From Chromera velia (Eukaryota > Sar > Chromeraceae): a stretch of DNA of 64,000 nt. The DNA lies in contig JAHBMJ010003599.1 of NCBI GenBank assembly GCA_018398765.1, positions 20,001 through 84,000 on the forward strand, given 5' to 3'. Both the position numbers and the translations under genes were made by a program. Below, piece by piece: positions 25,154-39,034 of this stretch. Each line of letters starts with the position of its first letter. The stretch's first letter is position 1. The notes beneath the pieces are model-generated. The model searched no databases. It saw nothing but the letters and a program-made list of their open reading frames with translations, and had not been told where the DNA came from.

Positions 25154-28100
25154 CGAGAGACAGAGAGAGGGAGAGAGAGAGAGAGAGAAGTTGACAAACT
25201 GCCTTGACTGACTGACTGACTGACTGACTGACTGACAGGTCTGCCGATTCCGTTCGGACTGCCGCCTCCAGCACCACCATTCGATCTTCCCATGTCATGG
25301 ACGCATGCTCAGAAGCGGGCAGCGTCCTCAGGGCCTTCAGCAACTGCGGGCAGGAAGGCGGGAAGGCAGGGACGGAGGGAGGGAGGAAGAGAGCAGAACA
25401 AATAGAAGCACAACGGTGAAAACGGTTTTAACTGGAAAGTGGTAATTGGTAACACCTCAGGAGGTAGACTGTGACACAAGCCAAAGAAGAGGAAGCAGTC
25501 AGGCAGTAAGTCAGTAGGCAGGCAGGCGGGCAGGCGGCAAAACCACGATCGATCGATCGAGACAACAGAAAGACAGACAGCCAGCCAGTCTAGGAAGGGC
25601 AGTCTCTCTAGCTGCTTCTGAACTCCCTCCGCTGGTCCGTCCATCCTTCTCCTTCTCTCCCAAACCTCCGTTACGTGACTGCCTGAGCATACGACCAGAT
25701 TGTCCTCATTCGATGAAAGACTATGTGCAAGTAAGTGAGTGACGGACTTACCCCTTTTGTTTGCACTCTGTCTCGCGTTGTTTGGAGAAGGGAGACGAGA
25801 GCACTTTTGTTTCTGTAAGTCCACGGAGGGAGAGGTAGACTCGCATCGTCTCCCTCTCCTCCCCCCTCCCCGGTATTGCCTGTGTCCGTCTCTTCTGGTG
25901 CCAACTGGTGGGAAGAAGAGGAAGACGATGCATCATATACGTCTGATCCTCCAGACGCATGGGGGGCGTGGAAGTGGGGGGGAAACGAGGAAAGCTGCTG
26001 AGAACGGGATTCATTCCTGTGTTTGCTCTGCTGTGCGGAGGCGAATGCGGGGTTGTGAGAAGAAGAAATATGGTTTCCCCCGGCAGAGGAATGCAGATCG
26101 CCCAAATCTCTGTCTCCCTCTGATGCGCCCCCACCCACTCCAGTATTGATGTTGTGGCCCGAATGTCCTCCATGAGAAACGGAAAGGGATAATGAGGGGC
26201 GTGGCGGTCTTTCCCTCTCTCGGCCAGTGAAGCATTGAGAGTCATCACCAGCGGCGGAAGGGCCGGGAAAATTCCCGGAAAGGGGAAAGGGAGCCTCGGA
26301 AGGACCGGGAGGAAACGAGGAGTGCCCAACAGAGTCTCCCCTTCTAACGGACATCACCCCCCACGCGCTGTTCACCGGTGTGTTTGCTGCTTCACATTCT
26401 GCCCCCCCCCCTCGGGGATCCCCTCCATACGCAGCAGCAGCAGCAGAGCCACCGCGAGAGAAGACAGGCGAGGATGAGTCACGCATCTCTGCAAAGAGTG
26501 AAGAGAGACGAGCGTGAGGAGCGGTCGGCTCATTTTCACCTTCACCCCCGACAGGCTGGCCGTCCGCGGACAAACCCCGTGAAAATTCAGTCATCCTCCT
26601 TGTAAATCCCGCAGAACCCCCTCCGTGCTCTGCTGGCTCGGGTGTTTGCATACCCCCGAGATTCCAGTCGGCTCTTTTCGCATTTTGAACCTGAAGCGGG
26701 GGAGGCGGATGGGGTGGGGGTGGGGGTTGTCCGGGAAAGAACGGAAGATGGGGAGAGAATCCAACGGGAGACGGGGCGGGAGATGCAAGGTCGGAAGAAG
26801 GGGAGAAGGCGGGAAATCTCATACTCGTGCTGTAAGGGTGACCTCCAGAATGATCTAGAGTATGAGGGCTTCCGGCCCAAGAGGGGGGAGGTGGGGGGGG
26901 AGGGGGGCACCCTGGTAGGTTCCTATGGGCTCCTGGGTGCATCGAATTGAATTGTTGTGCGTCCATTGGGAGGTTCGAGTGAATGGGGGGCATGGTGATG
27001 GAATTTGGGGTAGTCGTCGAGAAACGAGTAGACAGGTTGGGGGGGTGCCGCATGCCCCAGGGGGTCTGGGCGTCGGGGTTGACGTTCGCGTTGAGCGCTG
27101 CTTGTTGCATTTGCAGTGGAAGAGAGGGGGGAGAAAAGTCTGGAGGGCAGTTGGAAGCGAACCCAGGGGGCAGCATTACCCCCTGTCTTTGCTGCTGCTG
27201 GTCATTTCTGACCATATGAGTCCCCCCCCCCATTCCCGGAGTTACATTCGCATTGCGAGACGATGATGCAGAGGAGATATTCGAAGTGAGGGACTGGGGG
27301 TCTTCCATCATACTTCTCCCACGTCCCCCTGTCTCGATGATGGCATTGATTTGGGACATGAGGGCAGAGACTTCAGGCCCACAGGCGTAACTCCGAGAGG
27401 CACACACGCGGAGACACTCGAGGAGTTGTGTCCAGAGACGACGCGGTGAGTCTTCCACTCCATTCGGTTTCGTTCTCACGCCGCCACTGCAGGAATGAAG
27501 AGGAAACACAGAACAGAGATTGAGGACCGAATGAATATTATTAATCAATGCACTTCATACACGTAAAGTGCATACACAAATACATGTACGTGAATAGGTT
27601 CCTGATGAGACTTTACATATCCAACCAGTTACTCGTGATCTGAGACTCCTCCGGATAGTCAGCAGACACCATTAGGCCACTCGCCAGGGAGCGGGTACCC
27701 ACATGAAAGAGCAGAAGATGTATTAATATATACATGTGGATGACATTGTGTGCGCATGTGCGTGCCAAAAGAGAATCATCCAGCTTGGAGGGAGACAGGC
27801 AGAAGAACTCCCGAGCAGACCGTGAACAGAAAAACAACAACACCCCACCCACCCCCTCTCAATTCTTTCCACTCACCCCGACGGGCCCTCAAAGGTCTGG
27901 AGGCACTCATACACGAGTCTGATCAGAGTGCCCTCCCCCCCCTCTCCACTCCACCCGGACAAGAGACCCTGTGCCACCCACGCAAACGCCTGGCCCGTCT
28001 CCGGCGACGCCGCATAAAGTTGGGTCTTGTCGGTGCGGCCCTCCATGTAGGCAGTGGCTGCGAGGGAGACGAAAGACTGCAACGCCATCGCCCCCTCCAA

Positions 28101-30318
28101 CGCAGAGAGAGACGAAAACGCACCGCTCTCGGCATACGTCACGAGTGCGCGTAGTGCTTGCGAGTTCAGCTGCACCACAGAAAGTGAAAATTCGCACAGA
28201 AAGAATGCTGGTCACATGACCAAAACCGAAAAAAGGGCGGGCGCCCACGAAGCTTCTTTCTCTACACACATGCATGGGGGGGGATGGAGGGAGGGAAGGC
28301 AGGAGGCCAGGAAGGGGGGGGGGCGATGACGTCGGATCTGTGGGGGCTCTTTCCTCCATGAAGGCGGCCCTTGACTCAAACAAACAAACGGACAAAAAAC
28401 ATAGAGAAATAAGCTGGGGTAAAATGAAAAGGAGAGCAGCAGGCAGAAGGGAAGCAAAGATCTCCACTCCCTTCTCTTCCCTCTGATCCCGTGCAAAACA
28501 AACCAACAAACGAACAAAAGGACAGCATGAGCACACAAACGGACCAACCGACCTTGACGCTTTTTATCTCATGTTCCAGCAATGCAGAGACCTTCAGGAC
28601 TTCAGAGGGGGGGCAGGGGGACGGAGACGAAGAAGATTCGGCAATCACCGTCAGGGCCCCAGCCAGAGTCACAGCGTCCAATTGACCGTCTCTTTCTACC
28701 CCCTCCCCCTCTCCGCCTCCTTCAGTGGGCATTGCAGGACCCTTTTCCCCTTCTTTCCCAGAAGCGTCGGCTGAAAAAGGGGCGGAAGAAGGAGATCGTA
28801 ACTTCGATGCCAAGTCCGGAGGGAGGCAAATCCCATGCACCTTCTCTGCTTCTGAGATCAACCTTGAGAGCCGGAGCTGCCCCCCCAAACCTTGGAGACA
28901 TCGGGCAACCAGCACAGCGTCTCCCTGCTTGGTCACAGATCTGAGGAACAGCAGCGGCACAGCACTGCGAGTACCCGCAGATTCACAGAGTAACGAAGCG
29001 ACATTGGAGAGAAGTTTGGCAACGTTGGCTGTGTTGCCTTCTCTGGGTTGATGGTTGGGGGAGACGGAGGGGGGTGGAGCTTTGGGTCCTCCACCCTGTT
29101 CTTTTTCCGTCCCTCCTGAGGATTCTTGGAGGGAAAGTTGGCGTAGAGCGAGGTCTAGTCTATCTCCCGCCAGCGCAATGGAGCGGAGAGCGGAGACGGA
29201 GAACACCTTATCTGCCAGTCGGGCAACAAGCGAGTGCTCTCCTGACGCCAACAGAGCCGTGAGGGTCTCCTGCAGAGACTCCCAATGAGGCAACGTTTGG
29301 GAAACCAGGGCTGAGTCATTCAACGCTTGGAGTAGTGCCCAGTCACCTGAGGAGACAGCACCAGAGATCGAAAGACGACAGAGAGACCGGAGCATACGGC
29401 TCTTTCTTTCCTTCTCCGTTTCTGCCTGAGAGAAAGAAGAAGAAGAACGCGTCTCCGTCTCTCCTAAGAGCACAGCATCTATCTCCGTCTCCCCCCCCTC
29501 TATGCACCGGTCAACAAGACCGACGATCACACTGTTGACCTCCTCCACTGCTGCACTCTTCGCCTGTGCTACCGACTCCCTGTCCCCCCCACCAAATTTG
29601 CTGGTCGAGAGGAGATGCATAAGGCTCCACCAGGGAACTGAAAGAACGTCACGAAAAACCAGCGAACCCGAAACAGAGGCTTTACAATTTGGAGCGCTGG
29701 AACGACCCCCCACCCCTACTACTGCGGTGTTATGACGAAGGACAGCCCAGATGGCCAAAATCTGCTGCCGCTCCTCCCCCCCACGGGAGGACAATTCCAG
29801 AATCCCATGAGGACCCGAAGACTCGAAAGGCCGCAAGACGCCCAGCAGAGCACTCAGCATGGCAGAAATGCTCAGATTTGATTCAACAGACTTGGGGGGA
29901 ACTGCAGAGGTCTCGCCGTTACCCTCTACAGCCAAGCCCCCCCCCTTCTCTCCGCCCCTATGGGAGGAAGAGAGGGACTGCGTCTCTTGAGATCCCCCAC
30001 GCCCAAACAGCGCTTGCGATACTCCGCGGAGGAGGGAGATGAAGGCAGAGGCGATGCTCTGCATTGGTAGAGGGGGGTGGGTGGTTCACGGAGGAAGAAC
30101 GGAATTCAAAACACAGAGGCACACAAACAGGGGAAAACGAGACGGCCTACAAAAGAAAAAAAGGAAACTAGGTGGTGGAAAGGAGAAAGTTGACCCACAT
30201 GGCTGAACCGCCCCAGCGCCCCCGCGACGCCCGTAGACCCGAAGGAGGACTGGAAGAAGATGGACACCAGCAAAAGGCCCACGAAGGCCGTGAGAAGAAT
30301 GAAGAGGACCAAGATCAT
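15136..30318 (-). CDS. Giant PPR-like helical-repeat protein with N-terminal membrane anchor (15 exons)
   Basis: I rebuilt 15 exons whose phases all agree: 30318-30199, 30058-28553, 28169-27877, 27486-25752, 25343-25229, 24766-23730, 23270-22953, 22148-21513, 21325-21275, 21218-21113, 20493-20099, 19570-19433, 18988-18926, 18588-18448, 17715-15136 (stop). The product is about 3,077 aa. Residues 1-22 are a hydrophobic signal/anchor. Helix-rich segments alternate with Ser/Pro/Gly-rich disorder, including poly-proline runs in exons 4 and 15. Around residues 1920-2150 joined exons give PPR-like motifs: AGLADECVAMREEMTARGI, then ETINVLIEACLKA across the 21113/20493 junction, and PPDRRAYEVLLRACLDSARR. 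PPR proteins bind organellar RNA, so a plastid or mitochondrial role is possible, but only a few motifs are clear. The ends of exons 5 and 12, and exons 9 and 13 as a whole, are the weakest points. Confidence 0.7.
17943..18290. repeat. 39-bp minisatellite, about 9 copies, in the last intron of the PPR-like gene
   Basis: Nine near-identical 39-bp units contain the core TTTCGTCTAGACATCAGACA. They lie wholly inside intron 17716-18447. The unit is a multiple of three, so one frame on each strand is stop-free and gives a 13-residue repeat (MSRRNRDCERACL on the minus strand). This explains the long frames here without requiring a protein. Confidence 0.9.
18592..18715. repeat. AC / AGAC microsatellite in intron
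   Basis: AC units followed by AGAC-type units directly upstream (gene sense) of the acceptor of the exon at 18588. On the gene strand it provides a GT-rich tract before the CAG. Confidence 0.8.
20984..21045. repeat. AC/AG dinucleotide microsatellite in intron
   Basis: AC units then AG units in the intron between exons 21218-21113 and 20493-20099 of the PPR-like gene. Confidence 0.8.
22525..22935. repeat. GAAA/CAAA tetranucleotide array in intron
   Basis: About 400 bp of interleaved AAAG and AAAC units in intron 22149-22952. In the gene's sense this is CTTT/GTTT, that is pyrimidine-rich. The long Phe/Leu/Ser-rich frames across it are repeat translation. Confidence 0.9.
25065..25236. repeat. 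GT / AG / TGAC compound microsatellite at the exon 5 donor
   Basis: GT units, a long AG tract and about eight TGAC units. In the gene's sense the last block reads GTCA repeats that run into the presumed end of exon 5, giving several equally spaced GTCAGT donors. Confidence 0.8.
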
Positions 30319-31585
30319 CGTTTACGTATCCAGGATATCAATTGGTCGATTTTTTTTCTGCCTTTGCGCCTTTACAGTTTGGAAATAGAGCTTTCTCTGT
30401 GAATGAAAAGTGGGGCAGGAAGGACGGGATTGGAAGTAGGGCTGACTAGAAGACAAACAGCATTCGACAGGCTCCCCAATTCACCTCAAAAGAAAGAATC
30501 AAAGTGGGAAGAATAAATTGAGGTAGTAAAGGGAGAACAGGAGACGATCGACAGAGATCTGTCTCGTGGGACAAGTGGGATAGAAGAGTAATTCAAAATG
30601 CCCCGTCACCGTCACAAAAGCCCCAGCACACCCATTGAGTGGCGTGCAGATGGAAGAGATGCACTGCACTCCCGGATCGAGTCCCGGTCCAGCTGAATCT
30701 GTGGTGTCAGCTCGAGGATGCTAGCTCGAGGAATCTGACACATTCTGACACCGGCAGAAAAATGCAGAAAATAGTTCGTGACAAAAATTTTAAAAAAAGC
30801 CAAATTCATCGATCCCACGCTTCGCTTTCCGGCAAATAAACTCCGGGGCCAAAAAGATCTCCGTGCGAGTTAAATTGCTTGGGGGGCACGCGTTGGTGCA
30901 CTCAAAGCAGAGCCATGCATGCAGAAAAGAGCCAGACTGTCAGCTGTAGAAAACAGACCAATGTGTATATGCCCACCCAACAAACACGGTGAGGAAAGAG
31001 AGCACTTTCTGTTGGTCCTTCCACGTGTGTATTCTGCAGCCCAGCATCCGTTTGTTTCGTCGTTTTTAGAGGTTTCAGATCGGAGAATAGACCCTTCATC
31101 GACCTAGCGGCCTCCAGGTGCCTAGCTCTGGTTAGTTCAGTCCTTTGAGTGCTCGAGTGATTCATCTCGCTCCTGCCTTTTGCAGAGGATGACGCAGAAG
31201 GCTTCAGCATTGGCTCTGGACAAAAGAACGGTCTTGGCCTGACTTTCCTGCATCGGTTTTTCCCCTCGATCAGTTTTTCAGAGAGGCTGTGCTACCGTAT
31301 CGAGGTGCTCAGTGGTCTGTATGTTGTATCCACTTCATTGCCTCTCTACGAGCTATGAGAAACCTCTTTGTTTGAAGTCATTTGTGCACTCAGTCGCCGT
31401 GTATATACTGATTTGGTCGTACTTCACTTCTTCGCACTTTGCAATACCATGCAGTGAAAATATTTCTGAATGCGTCCAAGTGCTCCCTGGCTTTCTTTGT
31501 GTTCTGCAGTCTCCCTCTCCTCCCTTCCAACGGAAGAGAAGAAAAAAAAACAAAGGGCAAACCCCCCCTCTCTGCCTCCCGCACA
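30319..31585. promoter_or_regulatory. Divergent spacer between PPR-like gene and calmodulin
   Basis: 1.27 kb between two outward-facing starts, presumably holding both promoters and 5' untranslated regions. Short frames here lack coding features. Confidence 0.35.
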
Positions 31586-35162
<3,577 letters not shown>

Positions 35163-35503
35163 GGGTCCTGAGAAGGAAGGTCTAGGCTGCAGGGCGTTGT
35201 ATAGGGCATGGCTTGGGGGACGAGAAGAGCAGCTGTGCTCCTCTCCTCTCTTCCATTTCCTCCTCGCGCACATCGTTCCGTTTTCCTCCTTCGAGCGTTC
35301 GTTCGTTCGTTGCTTCGCTCAACCATGGCTCACTATTCCTCTTCCCTCCACCCCCTGACACCAACTGCCTCGCCTTGCCTCGCTGTTATTCTTCTCTTCT
35401 CTCTTCTTCTCTCTGAGTATGTTTATTTTAGCCTTTCCTTCAACAGACGTACGAATGAATGAGTACTCAAGTGGGGGCCGGGTCCTTGCGCTGAGCAAAC
35501 TGG
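35163..35503. other. 3' flank of calmodulin up to assembly gap
   Basis: Probable 3' untranslated and flanking sequence, CT-rich, no gene seen. It ends at a poly-G run and an N at 35504. Confidence 0.5.
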
Positions 35504-35514
35504 NGGGGGGGGGG

Positions 35515-37623
35515 GGGAGCAGAGGAGGGGCAACCAGCAGGGTGGAGAAGGCAAGAAAAGAACGGAAAGAAATGCATCGACCGACCCGCGGTGAACTCTT
35601 TGCAGTCAGTTTTTTTCTCGATCGATCGATCGATCACTCGGCTGTCGAAGGAGGACTGCATGGATGAGGGAACCTAGCTGGCTGGCTGGCTGCATCGTGG
35701 TTGAGAAGTGCACTTTGGTGCACCTCATTTACTGCTCGGGTCCGTCTTTTCAATTTGCACGCACAGGAGGCCCTGACTGGGCGGGGGGGGGGGAGGGTTT
35801 AGATGTCTACTGCTTACTGGCTTGCGTGTCTGTGTACAGAAAGACGGTGGATGGCGATCCTGACAGTCGCCGTTTGCAAATCGGCTGGGCAAAAGTGGTG
35901 GAAGCAAAAGCAAGCCTTCATTATCTACAGTGGATATCTTACTAACTCATTATGCAACCTCATGATATAAACTTGTTTCCGTTCTATATAGTTTCTTTTT
36001 AAGTGTGCTTTTCGATGAATCCCTGTCAATTAAGTTCTGTTACTGTAATTCCACGTTCTCGGTAAGCTCATTTAGAAGTTTATAAAATATTCGTAAAAGT
36101 ATCAAAACGATTTAAAGTTAGATTTAAAGATGACTAAGAAATTTGAATAGTCTAAATATAATTTAGTTACTAGTGAGAGGATGGCTCAGGATGCCTAACA
36201 CCACTGGCAGCCTAGCTCACAGCTCGCGTGCTAAGTTCCCATGAACTAATAAATTAGAAAAGAATAGGTTTCATGTTTTAGGTGCCCCCCGCGCTAGCCT
36301 TCGCGGTCAAATGCCTAGAAAAGGCCGGCTTATAGGTTGTTGTAGTAATAATAGCAATTATAACTACTTTATAAGTCCTACTATAAGTCTAGTTATGAAA
36401 GTGATTTAAACCAGGGTTCATTTAATTAAGTGAATCTTAAAGGGATGAAGGGAATAGAGCACATCATGGCAAAGCAGCCCAGGCCGGGCCCAGCAATTTT
36501 ATGCCGCGAAAAGCTGGGGTGGCACCCTTGAGAGTCTCCAACTGTCTTGCGAAGTGTCAATACAAGAGNGGGAGCAGAGGAGGGGCAACCAGCAGGGTGG
36601 AGAAGGCAAGAAAAGAACGGAAAGAAATGCATCGACCGACCCGCGGTGAACTCTTTGCAGTCAGTTTTTTTCTCGATCGATCGATCGATCACTCGGCTGT
36701 CGAAGGAGGACTGCATGGATGAGGGAACCTAGCTGGCTGGCTGGCTGCATCGTGGTTGAGAAGTGCACTTTGGTGCACCTCATTTACTGCTCGGGTCCGT
36801 CTTTTCAATTTGCACGCACAGGAGGCCCTGACTGGGCGGGGGGGGGGGAGGGTTTAGATGTCTACTGCTTACTGGCTTGCGTGTCTGTGTACAGAAAGAC
36901 GGTGGATGGCGATCCTGACAGTCGCCGTTTGCAAATCGGCTGGGCAAAAGTGGTGGAAGCAAAAGCAAGCCTTCATTATCTACAGTGGATATCTTACTAA
37001 CTCATTATGCAACCTCATGATATAAACTTGTTTCCGTTCTATATAGTTTCTTTTTAAGTGTGCTTTTCGATGAATCCCTGTCAATTAAGTTCTGTTACTG
37101 TAATTCCACGTTCTCGGTAAGCTCATTTAGAAGTTTATAAAATATTCGTAAAAGTATCAAAACGATTTAAAGTTAGATTTAAAGATGACTAAGAAATTTG
37201 AATAGTCTAAATATAATTTAGTTACTAGTGAGAGGATGGCTCAGGATGCCTAACACCACTGGCAGCCTAGCTCACAGCTCGCGTGCTAAGTTCCCATGAA
37301 CTAATAAATTAGAAAAGAATAGGTTTCATGTTTTAGGTGCCCCCCGCGCTAGCCTTCGCGGTCAAATGCCTAGAAAAGGCCGGCTTATAGGTTGTTGTAG
37401 TAATAATAGCAATTATAACTACTTTATAAGTCCTACTATAAGTCTAGTTATGAAAGTGATTTAAACCAGGGTTCATTTAATTAAGTGAATCTTAAAGGGA
37501 TGAAGGGAATAGAGCACATCATGGCAAAGCAGCCCAGGCCGGGCCCAGCAATTTTATGCCGCGAAAAGCTGGGGTGGCACCCTTGAGAGTCTCCAACTGT
37601 CTTGCGAAGTGTCAATACAAGAG
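35515..37623 (+). repeat. 1,055-bp direct duplication bounded by single N bases
   Basis: 35515-36568 and 36570-37623 appear identical, with a constant offset of 1,055 bp and an N between them at 36569. Another N at 35504 precedes copy 1. A whole short contig repeated at the start of the next contig is the usual sign of unmerged overlapping assembly pieces. Content: a GATC tetranucleotide run, poly-G, and about 700 bp of AT-rich non-coding DNA. Confidence 0.9.
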
Positions 37624-38200
37624 CATAACAGCAAGAAGGAAAGAACCTACAATTGTTAACAGTCGAGGGGGTGACGGAAAATATTCATTGCCCCCGGGTC
37701 GCGCCCCACTTTTCGCGACGCCATCAAGTCGGCCCAGGCCTGGGCCGCTTTACTGCGTTGTGAGGCTGGAACATTTAATGGACATTTGAAAGTTCCAACT
37801 CTGAGGTACTGAGGTACTCTATTTCTTTTGTCTTCAAAGAATGGCCCCAAGGTACGGATGTCCTGTCTGCCGAGAAGTGCCTTATGTGAGAAGATTGAGC
37901 TACTCCTAAGGGCATTGACACTAAATCAGAAGGGTCTGACGGGGGGGGCCAACTCTCCGGGAGAGGTGTTTTATCTGGCAGAGGGTTGTTCAAATGGAAG
38001 AAAAATTGATGATCTCTGGCACCGCCTTTCAGTATGCTCTAATTGGGTAGAAGCAAGAAATAAACTAAACGAAGTGGTAGAGGGAAAGAAAGTGAAGCAA
38101 AGGATTCAGAGGGAAAGAATTGAGGGATCGGATACAACCGAAACAGAAGCGAGGGAGATGCTGCTTTTGGCTTTATAAATCGATCCGTATGAAGCATGCA
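37624..38200 (+). other. Possible retroelement fragment
   Basis: Open but mutually frameshifted stretches, including AQAWAALLRCEAGTFNGHLK near 37735-37795 and the frame 37828-38178 with LWHRLSVCSNWVEARNKL. They have the feel of a decayed mobile-element ORF. No defining motif was found, so the nature is uncertain. Confidence 0.2.
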
Positions 38201-39034
38201 GAGCCATTTGTGATCTTTGTTACTCACTGTGCACGCCTGTCTCTGTGTAAACGCGACCTTTTCTTCTTCTGTTCGAGTCTTATATTACCACCTCCAATGC
38301 GTATGCTGCTCGTAAGCTCACTAAGCGAGTACTTCAGGGGATCTCGCGCTTAGCCTTATCTGTAGAGTTGAGTGATTGACGATCTCTTGCATGAACATGG
38401 GCTGCTGGGAGCACGGCTCCACTCTAGCAAAGCCAACTTTATTCATTCATTCATTCATAAGGCCTAATAACTCTGCCGTCACCCCGGCATTTTACTTAGC
38501 TAAGCCCTTACTAAAATATTTGAACTAGTATTTTTAAAAGACATACCGGAACCAAAATAGACTGTATAAGCCCATAGGACATATGTCTTACTCTTTAATA
38601 GTCCAGTCACAGTCTGACACTCAGCGCGTTACGTGTTTGGGAAGCCGAATCGCCAGAATTGACAAAACACAAAGCAGTACGGCACATTATACGGCACTAT
38701 GCAGTCCGAAACTCTTCGGCGCGCGCGATGCGCGCCCGGCCACTTTTGGGGCTGGACTGCGTGTAAGCATGCATGCATGCATACAACGATGTGTCTGACC
38801 TGCATGCGTCAGTGACTTGGAGCAGCACAAAGAGCAGTACGTTGTGCTGACCTTACATCAAAATATTTGAGCAACAAGAAAGTTTTCAAGGCCGGGCTGA
38901 GCGTGAGATCAGATTCGATTGCGTGAGAAAAGCTTTCCTTAAGGATCTGAAAAATACGCATATACCAAATACGTAGCGCAGTTTCGTTCCTCCTGTCAAT
39001 TTGACAGTCCATCAGTCTACCAAACCAGCCTGGC
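38201..39034. other. Intergenic upstream of ABCG transporter
   Basis: No gene seen. Contains a short ATTC repeat (38438-38457), a GC-alternating stretch (about 38720-38740) and a GCATGCATGCAT palindromic run (38767-38781). It probably includes the transporter promoter. Confidence 0.4.
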
